DNA from: Pseudobacillus lumedeiriae
GTDB taxonomy: Bacteria > Bacillota > Bacilli > Bacillales > Domibacillaceae
Direction of reading: 5' to 3'
Length of the DNA stretch: 64,000 nt
Assembly: GCF_044891285.1 (NCBI RefSeq)
Contig: NZ_JAUIYO010000004.1
Location: forward strand, 155,178 to 219,177
Both the position numbers and the translations under genes were made by a program. Of this stretch, positions 54,315 through 61,346 are shown one piece after another; position 1 is the stretch's first letter; each line of letters starts with the position of its first letter. Under the pieces are notes generated by a model. It worked only from the letters and a program-made list of their open reading frames with translations, did no database searches and was not told where the DNA came from.

Positions 54315-54330
54315 TGCAAAAACTATGCCA
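54315..54330 (-). promoter_or_regulatory. Sigma-54 promoter of the NCS1-SDR unit
   Basis: Minus strand TGGCATAGTTTTTGCA: perfect TGGCA and TTGCA elements with correct spacing, 63 bases before the start codon. Confidence 0.88.
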
Positions 54331-54390
54331 AATTTCAGAATATTTAATAAACCATTTGCAGTAACGTTTTAAACAGCTTGATTACAAGTA

Positions 54391-54444
54391 GTGCTCTTTT
54401 TTATAAGTATAAAAAGAGCACAAATAACCTTTTAAGTTCCAAAG
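54391..54444. promoter_or_regulatory. Candidate activator site upstream of the NCS1 promoter
   Basis: Inverted repeat GTGCTCTTTT / AAAAGAGCAC at 54391-54421 with TAAGTATAAAAAGA inside, followed by ACCTTTTAAGTTCCAA. A partner is found at 49833-49873, and a related GACCTTTAAGTTCAA at 52021-52035 between the two SDR genes. Confidence 0.65.
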
Positions 54445-54553
54445 TGATACCTTTTATTCTTTTATCGATGATCACCTTATTTTTTATTTCTGCATGAATC
54501 AAACAGTAAAGGATACTAGATTGAATGTTTTTTAATAAGCATCTGAACACATT

Positions 54554-54584
54554 AAAACCCCTTGTACGCCAAGGGGTTTTGGTT
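54554..54584. terminator. Terminator hairpin downstream of the 91-aa gene
   Basis: AAAACCCCTTG / CAAGGGGTTTT with a short loop; it ends in TTTT on both strands. Confidence 0.75.
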
Positions 54585-54700
54585 GTGTCTGTTTTTACTA
54601 TTTATGCACAGTGTTATACATCGTTGATGAGTCAATGTTCTTAACTACTGTATAAAAAAGATCATTTTGTTAAACTCTCGGGACAGTTAAAAAGCTTGTT

Positions 54701-54976
54701 CTATAGAGTGAAATTTGGCAGAGTGTTTCGCAGCGCACCAAAAGCCTGTTGCACTTGAGCTAGTTTCTCTTCATTTGTTAAACCCGCCAAATCACCTACT
54801 GAACCAGCACGAATACATAAAGGTCCAATATTTAATTGAATTAAACCTAGAAGTACTACTGTAGTTGTGCAAGGAATGTTTATACAAAGAAGGTCACTAT
54901 CTTCACAAACAGTTCCTTCCGGGCATGTAGGGCACTCCGGCTCCTGCTGTGCAGCTATATCGTTGTTCTTTCTCAT
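54701..54976 (-). CDS. Cys-rich small protein, 91 aa, unknown
   Basis: Ribosome site AAAGGAGATG before ATG 54976. N-terminal part CPTCPEGTVCEDSDLLC plus another Cys (INIPC, and PLCIRAG) gives six Cys; the middle TTVVLLGLIQLNIG is hydrophobic, and the end is a helical NEEKLAQVQQAFGALRN. No signal peptide. The composition recalls spore-surface or exosporium proteins of bacilli, but I cannot identify it. Confidence 0.6.
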   Translation of the reverse strand: MRKNNDIAAQQEPECPTCPEGTVCEDSDLLCINIPCTTTVVLLGLIQLNIGPLCIRAGSVGDLAGLTNEEKLAQVQQAFGALRNTLPNFTL

Positions 54977-55107
54977 AGTATTTCATCTCCTTTCTATTAA
55001 ATTACTCTATATTATGTAGGTTCCTTCTTATTTGAAAGGGGTAAAGTCCCATCTTTCGATAACTATTATCTTCGTTTCAAACTTACTTGAATTAACTCGC
55101 ATATTAT

Positions 55108-55148
55108 AAAAAAACCCCCCAACTCTTCGCCAGAAGTGTTGAGGGGTC
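55108..55148 (-). terminator. Terminator of mini-gene copy 1
   Basis: Minus strand ACCCCTCAAC / GTTGGGGGGT stem followed by TTTTTTTATAA, 40-75 bases after the 23-codon ORF. Confidence 0.8.
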
Positions 55149-55186
55149 CCTTTATTCTATAACAACATATTATATATAATTTCAAT

Positions 55187-55258
55187 TCACAATTCTTTAA
55201 AGTTCCTCCCCGTACCGGCCCCGCCTACGCCGAGTACGATGATGACCACGCATGTCAT
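55187..55258 (-). CDS. 23-aa peptide ORF, mini-gene copy 1
   Basis: ATG 55258 to TGA: MTCVVIIVLGVGGAGTGR then NFKEL. Small hydrophobic peptide with Gly-rich end. The sequence AGGTCGG before the ATG is a modest ribosome site and the predicted leader is only about 7 bases. A second frame from ATG 55253 encodes an Arg-rich 18-mer (MRGHHRTRRRRGRYGEEL); both frames are open in both copies, so I cannot say which is translated or whether the transcript is an RNA. Confidence 0.4.
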   Translation of the reverse strand: MTCVVIIVLGVGGAGTGRNFKEL

Positions 55259-55271
55259 CCGACCTGTTTTT

Positions 55272-55301
55272 ATTATAAATGAAAACGTTTTCAAACGGCA
55301 A
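55272..55301 (-). promoter_or_regulatory. Promoter with perfect cre site, mini-gene copy 1
   Basis: Minus strand: -35 TTGCCG, 18-base spacer, -10 TATAAT. The spacer holds TGAAAACGTTTTCA (55280-55293), a perfect cre palindrome, so CcpA should repress it. Confidence 0.8.
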
Positions 55302-55357
55302 TAAATTTCATCATACAAATTTCGACAGCCGCACGACTAAAATAAAAAATGCTTATC

Positions 55358-55386
55358 TTGGAGGACTCTTTGATTTCCGCTATAAT
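55358..55386 (+). promoter_or_regulatory. Promoter of the polysaccharide deacetylase gene
   Basis: TTGGAG, 17-base spacer, TATAAT; 44 bases before the start codon. Confidence 0.6.
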
Positions 55387-55429
55387 GATTAATTAGTTTA
55401 AAAATTTTATAGAAAGAAAGGTTGTCTTG

Positions 55430-56125
55430 ATGAAAAAGAAGTTACTATTTATCGGAATAGGAATTCTGATCATTTTTCTCCTATTGATTGGTACGTATAA
55501 ATTAATGAATGCTAGAACATACCAGTTATTTGGAGGATTAACGTCACAGGTGGAAACTAGCAAAAAAGTAATTGCTTTAACTTTTGATGATGGTCCGACG
55601 AAGAATGTAAATGAGATTCTGCCGCTATTGGATCAATACAATGCCAAGGCTACCTTTTTTCTCATTGGTGAAGAGATAGAGAAACATCTAGAGGAAGCAA
55701 AGAAAGTAGTCGAAGCAGGACATCAAATTGGAAACCATACTTATTCACATAACCGAATGGTCTTAAAAACATCTTCCTATATTAAAGATGAAATTGAAAA
55801 AACAGACCGGCTCATTAGAAAAGCAGGATATGAGGGGGAAATTGATTTTCGGCCGCCAAATGGGAAAAAGCTTGTAGGATTGCCTTATTACTTAAATAAG
55901 CAAAACAGAGACACAATTACTTGGAACCTGGAACCTGACACCTATTACACCTCTGCGGCTGATAAAGTCGATTATGTAAAAGACAATGTAACTCCTGGCT
56001 CGATTATTTTGATTCATGCCATGTACGATGAAACGGGTAAAGAACTTAAAGCAATCGAAGGGATTTTACAGTCACTATCAGAAGCAGGTTATACATTTGT
56101 CACTGTCGATGAACTGCAGAAATGA
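55430..56125 (+). CDS. Membrane-anchored polysaccharide deacetylase (NodB family)
   Basis: 231 aa: one N-terminal transmembrane helix (about residues 5-24) and an extracellular carbohydrate esterase 4 domain. Motif 1 TFDDGPTK (catalytic base Asp and metal Asp), motif 2 GNHTYSHN (metal His pair), motif 3 DFRPPNGKK, motif 5 SIILIHAMYDE (catalytic His). Deacetylates peptidoglycan or another N-acetylated polymer on the cell surface. ATG 55430 nine bases after AAAGG; a TTG one codon upstream is possible. It is bracketed by two copies of the 154-bp mini-gene repeat. Confidence 0.92.
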   Translation: MKKKLLFIGIGILIIFLLLIGTYKLMNARTYQLFGGLTSQVETSKKVIALTFDDGPTKNVNEILPLLDQYNAKATFFLIGEEIEKHLEEAKKVVEAGHQIGNHTYSHNRMVLKTSSYIKDEIEKTDRLIRKAGYEGEIDFRPPNGKKLVGLPYYLNKQNRDTITWNLEPDTYYTSAADKVDYVKDNVTPGSIILIHAMYDETGKELKAIEGILQSLSEAGYTFVTVDELQK

Positions 56126-56164
56126 TAGGCTATAATGAGCGAACTTGAAATTCCAGTTCTCATC

Positions 56165-56212
56165 AAAAAAGCCATCAACATTTCTTATGAAAAGTTGATG
56201 GCTGCTTTTTAT
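56165..56212. terminator. Terminator shared by the deacetylase gene and mini-gene copy 2
   Basis: GCCATCAAC / GTTGATGGC stem; AAAAAA on one side and TTTTTATAAT on the other. Confidence 0.88.
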
Positions 56213-56238
56213 AATAACTTATTACATATAATTTCAAT

Positions 56239-56310
56239 TCACAATTCTTTAAAGCTGCTCTCTGCACCGGCCCCGCCTACGCCGAGTACGATGATGACCA
56301 CGCATGTCAT
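56239..56310 (-). CDS. 23-aa peptide ORF, mini-gene copy 2
   Basis: Same length and frame as copy 1: MTCVVIIVLGVGGAGAES then SFKEL. The four central residues differ (TGRN in copy 1, AESS here). The alternative frame from ATG 56305 gives MRGHHRTRRRRGRCREQL. As with copy 1 the coding status is uncertain. Confidence 0.4.
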   Translation of the reverse strand: MTCVVIIVLGVGGAGAESSFKEL

Positions 56311-56323
56311 CCGACCTGTTTTT

Positions 56324-56353
56324 ATTATAAATGAAAACGTTTTCAAACGGCAA
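56324..56353 (-). promoter_or_regulatory. Promoter with perfect cre site, mini-gene copy 2
   Basis: Identical to the copy 1 promoter: TTGCCG, 18 bases, TATAAT with TGAAAACGTTTTCA at 56332-56345. Confidence 0.8.
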
Positions 56354-56524
56354 TAAATTTCATCATACAAATTTCGACAGAACGAATAAAGCCACTTGCT
56401 TTCGTGTTAAAAACCTTTCGTTCAGTTAGCTTTCATCATAGACACAAACAGTTTATTGGACGATTGCTTATAAACCCCGTATCATTTTTTAATGAAGAGT
56501 CATCACTAACAAGGAGTGAACAAA

Positions 56525-57541
56525 ATGACTACGATGAAAACAAAGAAATTTCGAGGTATTCCGTTATCTGTTCTGGACCTCGCCCCAATTACAGAAGGGA
56601 GCAGCGCAGAACAGTCCTTTAAAAACAGTGCAGACTTGGCCCAGCATGTAGAGAAATGGGGATTCCACCGCTATTGGCTGGCAGAACATCATAACATGCC
56701 GGGCATCGCCAGCTCAGCTACATCTGTGATTATTGGTCACATTGCCGGCAAAACAAAGCACATTCGTGTCGGCTCTGGGGGCATCATGCTGCCGAATCAT
56801 GCGACGCTCGTCATTGCGGAACAATTTGGTACACTTGAATCCCTTTATCCGGGACGAATTGATTTAGGCATTGGCCGTGCCCCTGGCAGCGATCAGGCGA
56901 CTGCTTTCGCGCTGCGCCGCACGCTTCATAGCCAGGTGGAGGATTTCCCGCTGCAGCTGGACGAGCTACAGGCCTATTTCGAAGTGAACCCAACTGCACG
57001 TGTCCGCTCTTTTCCTGGTGAAGGTCTTCATATTCCAATTTGGCTGCTCGGTTCAAGTGGCTTCAGTGCCCAACTTGCTGCTGAAAAAGGCTTGCCGTTT
57101 TCCTTTGCCAGCCATTTTGCACCAGACTACACACTGCCGGCATTGAATATTTACCGCGACCATTTCAAACCATCCAATGTTCTGAAGGAACCTTACGCCA
57201 TGGTCGGGGTGAACGTGATTGCTGCCGAAACAGACGAGAAAGCTCAGTGGTTAGCTACCTCCCAGCAGCAGCAATTCTTAAGCTTGCGAAGAGGAGAGCC
57301 AACCCAATTAAAACCGCCTATCAACAATATGGATGACATATGGGACCCCTTTGAAAGAACTGCGATCGAAAAAACACTGGATTCCCATGCCACCATTGTC
57401 GGCGCGCCGGAAACAGTGAAACAAAAACTCGAAAGCTTCCTAATTGAAACAAAAGCAAACGAGGTCATCATCAACTCACAAATCTTCCACCACGAAGACC
57501 GCCTTCGTTCATACGAAATTATTGCGGAGATGATGAATTAA
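56525..57541 (+). CDS. LLM-class flavin-dependent oxidoreductase
   Basis: 338 aa, bacterial luciferase-like TIM barrel. N-terminal SVLDLAPITEGSSAEQSF, HVEKWGFHRYWLAEHHNMPG, SGGIMLPNHATLVIAEQFG and LGIGRAPGSDQATAFALRR are the YceB/MsnO8-type LLM signatures. Uses FMNH2 and oxygen for an unknown monooxygenation. ATG 56525 after AAGGAG. Monocistronic; a CCCGCCCATT / AATGGATGGG hairpin follows. Confidence 0.9.
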   Translation: MTTMKTKKFRGIPLSVLDLAPITEGSSAEQSFKNSADLAQHVEKWGFHRYWLAEHHNMPGIASSATSVIIGHIAGKTKHIRVGSGGIMLPNHATLVIAEQFGTLESLYPGRIDLGIGRAPGSDQATAFALRRTLHSQVEDFPLQLDELQAYFEVNPTARVRSFPGEGLHIPIWLLGSSGFSAQLAAEKGLPFSFASHFAPDYTLPALNIYRDHFKPSNVLKEPYAMVGVNVIAAETDEKAQWLATSQQQQFLSLRRGEPTQLKPPINNMDDIWDPFERTAIEKTLDSHATIVGAPETVKQKLESFLIETKANEVIINSQIFHHEDRLRSYEIIAEMMN

Positions 57542-57649
57542 ATAAGAATCGAGGCTTATACAAGCCCGCCCATTTCCTTATCGAATGGATGGGTATCACA
57601 CCCACTATGTAGAAATTAAAACGACTGAAAATGATGGCCATGCGTATAA

Positions 57650-57685
57650 ATAAGGCGGGGTGAAAACTAAGTTTTCACCCCGCCC
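57650..57685 (-). terminator. Terminator of the 75-aa gene
   Basis: Perfect 14-bp stem GGCGGGGTGAAAAC / GTTTTCACCCCGCC followed on the minus strand by TTATTTAT; it may also serve the LLM gene. Confidence 0.8.
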
Positions 57686-57701
57686 TCTTGTCCTTTACCC
57701 T

Positions 57702-57929
57702 TCACTTGACCAGCTTTTGCAGCTTTTCATTTCTTTCTTCCTGCTCTTCTTTTGATGAAAGATCGTACTTTTTCAACAGATGAAACAATTCATTCAATGT
57801 TTGCTGGGAATGCCTGCTCTTTAAAAAAAGATGAATATCTCCGTACAATGATTCCGGTAAAAACGACTGCTGGCTTTCCAGCTTTTGAATGACCTCTTCT
57901 CGTGAATGATCGATATTGCATTGGCCCAT
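57702..57929 (-). CDS. Small hypothetical protein, 75 aa
   Basis: Helical, charged protein starting MGQCNIDHSREEVIQKLES and ending KEEQEERNEKLQKLVK. No motif known to me. ATG 57929 eight bases after AAGGGG; the GTG at 57938 is too close to the ribosome site. Single gene with terminator, next to the partition locus but in a separate transcript. Confidence 0.6.
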   Translation of the reverse strand: MGQCNIDHSREEVIQKLESQQSFLPESLYGDIHLFLKSRHSQQTLNELFHLLKKYDLSSKEEQEERNEKLQKLVK

Positions 57930-58115
57930 ATACGTCACCCCTTTTAATTATTTCTTCTTCCTTCCATTCACAATCTAACACAAAACTAACAGCCTCTCAC
58001 CTTTTTAGTACCCCTTCCATCTTTTCATTGCTTCCAAAAGAATGAAAAAGCACACTTCTGAGGAATAGGCTTGCATAACCCAAAAGTGTGCTTCTATTAA
58101 TGAATAGGATGTACT

Positions 58116-58718
58116 TTATTGATTCATTTGAGCAAGAAAGTCTCCAAGCAGGTCTTCCAGATCCTCCTCTTCAGCAGGAAGCGTTTCCGTGCTTTGAACT
58201 CCTTCCCACTTAAAGTTATTGAGGTCATCATCGTTATTTCTATTTGTTTCTTCTGAATGTACTTCTTCTTGTTCCTTTTCATCATTTGTCTGCAGTTGGT
58301 TACTTTCTGAACGCCATTCTATCTCCATTGCTTCTCCAGCAGCTATTTCTTCCTGAAGATACAGGGCATCCTCTATCTCTAATGCACTGCTGTTTAATGA
58401 TGCAAAAACGGAAGCTGTACGGATAGGGTCAGATAACAATTGATACACAATACTGCCTAGTAATGCCTCAGAGTGTTCGTGCTTTAACCAATCCCGCTGT
58501 TCTTTATTTAGTCCTTTTGGAAGGGGAATCGCGATTGTCTCTCTTTGTTTCGACAATGAGTCATTCACCCCTTGCATCACAAACTCAGCAATTTTACTGG
58601 AAAAGTTTCTTTTTTCCACTTCCTTTAGCCTTTGCAAATGCTTTAGGACGTGATCAGGTGTATCGGAGGGAATACGAAACGTAATAGGCTGTCCCCTCCT
58701 CATTCCCATCTCCTTCAT
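58116..58718 (-). CDS. ParR-like adaptor/repressor of a type II partition system
   Basis: 200 aa. The N-terminal 55 residues (GQPITFRIPSDTPDHVLKHL, then FSSKIAEFVMQGV) form the ribbon-helix-helix DNA-binding unit of ParR-type proteins; the C-terminal half is acidic, unstructured and ends EEEDLEDLLGDFLAQMNQ, a likely hook for the actin filament end. ATG 58718, five bases after AGGGTGA, 13 bases after the parM-like stop. Expected to bind the repeats at 60017-60241, repress the operon and couple the centromere to the filament. Confidence 0.8.
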   Translation of the reverse strand: MKEMGMRRGQPITFRIPSDTPDHVLKHLQRLKEVEKRNFSSKIAEFVMQGVNDSLSKQRETIAIPLPKGLNKEQRDWLKHEHSEALLGSIVYQLLSDPIRTASVFASLNSSALEIEDALYLQEEIAAGEAMEIEWRSESNQLQTNDEKEQEEVHSEETNRNNDDDLNNFKWEGVQSTETLPAEEEDLEDLLGDFLAQMNQ

Positions 58719-58731
58719 GAAATCACCCTAT

Positions 58732-59919
58732 TTATTTTTTGACCAGCTTTTGTTCTTCACTTTGCTTTTCTTTTTGATTTTTTTTTGAAAAATCAGCAAT
58801 CAGTTTATAATAAGCATTGGCCATCATCCAGATACTTTCTTTCTCATCTTCAAAGAAATCAATGTTATATCCATCTAAACTATTGTTTAATGCTTTGAGG
58901 TAGTCTTTTAAGATAATAGAGCCGCCTCCGATGAAATAACAAATCTCTGTCTGCGAGTTCTTTTGCCAGATGTTCCTCAAGTGGCGATATTGCTTTTTCG
59001 CCAACTCTAAAAGAATCCGATCAACAATATCATGAACGCTTGTCCGGCTTCCTTTCACCATAATATGATTTCGATCATTCTTCTTCGTAATAATTTCCAC
59101 AACGTCCCGGCGGCTATCGAGCTCTACCCCATGTTTAGAGCGGATTTCTTCTCGAATAGCTTCAAGAGACTCTGATACTCCCAAGTTAAAACCTTGTGCC
59201 TTATCGTCATCTACCTTGCGATTTTTAATGACTGCGACATCTGTTGATAATCCCCCAATATCTTGAATAAGAATTCTCTTATCAATAAGATCTTTATTAA
59301 TAATGTTTAAATTATTATCCATCACAAGGTTAATAAAAGCAGCAAATCCTTCTGGATAAACTTTCACTTCTTCAAATTTAATATTGACCTTGATTCCTTG
59401 ATATTTAGGAGTCACTAGAAACTCTACTTGGTGAACGGAGCTGAGCAGACGAGAACGGTAAGCAACATCCTTCCCTTCCTTTACTTCTCTAAGAGGAAGT
59501 CCCGTTCCTAATATGTAAGTCGCCTCAATAACATTGTTAGAACGCTTAAAGATCTGTTTATTTTCTTCCCGGGCTGCATCTATTGCCAAAGCCGCAAATA
59601 ACATAACAAGTGTTTGATCTTCCTCAGACTTGCTGCTTCCTGGGTCTAATTCTGCTGAATTGCTGCTTTTTGTAGCCAAATGCCCTACACGATAAATAGC
59701 ATTGTTTTCTTTTAGAGTAGGAGAGTGTACACGAATATGGATACCATCAATAGGATCTTGATTATCTAGTTCCTCTATCCCAATAATTGGACGATCCGCA
59801 ACATCTCTAGCGATTACGTTAGGAATATGAATATCCGTTTCCAGCTTTCCAAAAATGCCTTTTAGTGAATCATTTCCTACATCAATTGCTGCAATACGAG
59901 AATTTGCCAATAAACTCAT
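58732..59919 (-). CDS. ParM-like bacterial actin
   Basis: 395 aa of the actin/Hsp70 ATPase superfamily. Phosphate-1 motif IAAIDVGNDSLKG (about 9-21), phosphate-2 motif LIQDIGGLSTDVAVI (about 212-226), adenosine motif YFIGGGSIILKDYL (about 338-351). This set and the neighbouring ParR gene mark a plasmid-segregation actin of the ParM/AlfA/Alp kind, not MreB. It polymerises with ATP and pushes or pulls DNA carrying the centromere. ATG 59919 behind AGAGG. Order parC-parM-parR as on plasmid R1. Confidence 0.85.
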   Translation of the reverse strand: MSLLANSRIAAIDVGNDSLKGIFGKLETDIHIPNVIARDVADRPIIGIEELDNQDPIDGIHIRVHSPTLKENNAIYRVGHLATKSSNSAELDPGSSKSEEDQTLVMLFAALAIDAAREENKQIFKRSNNVIEATYILGTGLPLREVKEGKDVAYRSRLLSSVHQVEFLVTPKYQGIKVNIKFEEVKVYPEGFAAFINLVMDNNLNIINKDLIDKRILIQDIGGLSTDVAVIKNRKVDDDKAQGFNLGVSESLEAIREEIRSKHGVELDSRRDVVEIITKKNDRNHIMVKGSRTSVHDIVDRILLELAKKQYRHLRNIWQKNSQTEICYFIGGGSIILKDYLKALNNSLDGYNIDFFEDEKESIWMMANAYYKLIADFSKKNQKEKQSEEQKLVKK

Positions 59920-60016
59920 CCTTTCAGCCTCTTTATTGAATATTTACATAATTCTGAAATTATTTTATCTAACTTTCCCTCACCGGTCAATCTTTTTTCC
60001 CAACTATTACAAAATT

Positions 60017-60241
60017 GTAAACATGTATACTTACTTGTATTTTTGTGTACAAATTCGTAAACATGCTTAAAACACGCCTTGTGTACATATTTGTACACAT
60101 GTTTACGTTTTTGTTTACTAATGTATTCAATATGTAAACATGTACACAAGAAAGTGTACAATCTATTTGATCTTGTAAACATGTATACATAAAAGTGTAC
60201 AAATCACCTTATCGTGTACACATGTTTACACAAAGGTGTAC
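60017..60241. repeat. Iterated palindromic repeats, probable parC centromere and operator
   Basis: Six units around a GTAAACATGTATAC-type palindrome: full sites at 60017-60030, 60093-60106, 60134-60147, 60175-60188 and 60216-60229, and a half site at 60057-60065. Starts are 40, 36, 41, 41 and 41 bases apart. GTGTAC half-sites sit between them (60045, 60081, 60154, 60195, 60236). The array lies about 100 bases upstream of the ParM-like gene. The spacing near four helical turns places the sites on one face of the DNA. Confidence 0.85.
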
Positions 60242-60302
60242 CCTGCAAGTGACTTCCCCTATAAGTTCCTAAACTATACTTGTTCAAAATATATATAACC
60301 AA

Positions 60303-60346
60303 TAAAAAAGAAGGAACTTTCTCCAAAACGAAAAAAGTTCCTTCTC
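60303..60346 (-). terminator. Terminator of the YebC-like gene
   Basis: AGAAGGAACTTT / AAAGTTCCTTCT stem followed on the minus strand by TTTTTTATTGG. Confidence 0.88.
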
Positions 60347-60350
60347 TACA

Positions 60351-61070
60351 TTATTCCCCTAAATCCACGTTGTGGTACACTTGCTGAACGTCTTCTAAAT
60401 CTTCCAACGCATCAATCATTTTCTCAAATTGTACCTGACTATCTTCTGGAAGAGTTACATCATTTTGCGCAAGCATCGTTAATTCCGCAACTGTAAACTC
60501 ATTTATACCTGCGTTCTTAAATGCTTCCTGCACAGCATGGAACTGGTCAGGTTCAGCATAAACGATCACTGCATTTTCTTCTTCTTCAATATCCCGTACG
60601 TCTATATCTGCTTCCATTAATAGTTCAAGCGCTTCATCCGCTGTTTTTCCTTCAATACCAATAACAGCTGTTGCGTCAAACATATACGCAACTGATCCGC
60701 TTACTCCCATGTTACCACCGTTTTTACCAAAAGCAGCACGGACTTCCGATGCTGTACGGTTGACGTTATTTGTTAGTGCATCAACAATCACCATAGATCC
60801 ATTTGGCCCAAAACCTTCATAACGAAGTTCATCGTAGTTTTCTTCTGAACCGCCTTTTGCTTTTTCAATCGCACGATCAATAATGTGTTTTGGTACACTG
60901 TATGTTTTTGCGCGTTCAAGTACAAACCTTAAAGCCTGGTTTGATTCAGGATCAGGCTCGCCCTGTTTGGCTGCTACATAAATCTCCCGTCCAAATTTCG
61001 CATAGATTCGACTCGTATTTGCATCTTTTGCTGCTTTTTTTTCTTTAATATTGTTCCATTTACGGCCCAT
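60351..61070 (-). CDS. YebC/PmpR family protein (YeeI type)
   Basis: 239 aa. N-terminus GRKWNNIKEKKAAKDANTSR and IYAKFGREIYVAAKQGEPDP, followed by RYEGFGPNGSMVIVDALTNN and FGKNGGNMGVSGSVAYMFD, all typical for YebC. Members act as transcription regulators or, as shown for YebC/YeeI proteins, help translation through polyproline stretches. ATG 61070 eight bases after GGAAAGTGAG. A core chromosomal gene, which anchors the neighbouring partition locus in the chromosome. Confidence 0.93.
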   Translation of the reverse strand: MGRKWNNIKEKKAAKDANTSRIYAKFGREIYVAAKQGEPDPESNQALRFVLERAKTYSVPKHIIDRAIEKAKGGSEENYDELRYEGFGPNGSMVIVDALTNNVNRTASEVRAAFGKNGGNMGVSGSVAYMFDATAVIGIEGKTADEALELLMEADIDVRDIEEEENAVIVYAEPDQFHAVQEAFKNAGINEFTVAELTMLAQNDVTLPEDSQVQFEKMIDALEDLEDVQQVYHNVDLGE

Positions 61071-61302
61071 TATGAACACTCACTTTCCACTTTGAATCTG
61101 CCTAAAAGACTAAATGCGACAAAAGTTTCTTCTACACTTTTTCAAAATAGTGATAAAGGGGACTTTATGATTTCGTCTGACTAATAAATAATACAGATAG
61201 ATATGCTTGTATCATTCACAAATTATATTATACATCAATTGACTAATTGATGACGAGTGCATTCAATATGGAACCTTTAAAAAATTTTTTATCATTTTAG
61301 GC

Positions 61303-61344
61303 AAAAAAACTCCTACTTCAAACGGCTTGCAGAACAGCAGGAGC
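61303..61344 (-). terminator. Terminator of the pirin gene
   Basis: Minus strand CTCCTGCT / AGTAGGAG followed by TTTTTTTGCC. Confidence 0.7.
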
Positions 61345-61346
61345 GC

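Larger units (their letters stand above)
55175..55328. repeat. 154-bp direct repeat, copy 1
   Basis: Nearly identical to 56227-56380 (same direction); apart from a cluster of five substitutions around 55203-55213 the two copies are the same. Each copy contains promoter, cre site and short ORF. The polysaccharide deacetylase gene lies between. Confidence 0.9.
56227..56380. repeat. 154-bp direct repeat, copy 2
   Basis: Second copy of 55175-55328, without indels relative to it. It lies between the deacetylase gene and the LLM oxidoreductase gene. Confidence 0.9.

Noticed and set aside
56135..56356. 73-codon plus-strand ORF downstream of the deacetylase
   Set aside because: It overlaps the terminator and mini-gene copy 2, lacks a ribosome site, and the matching frame in copy 1 is not open over the same extent.
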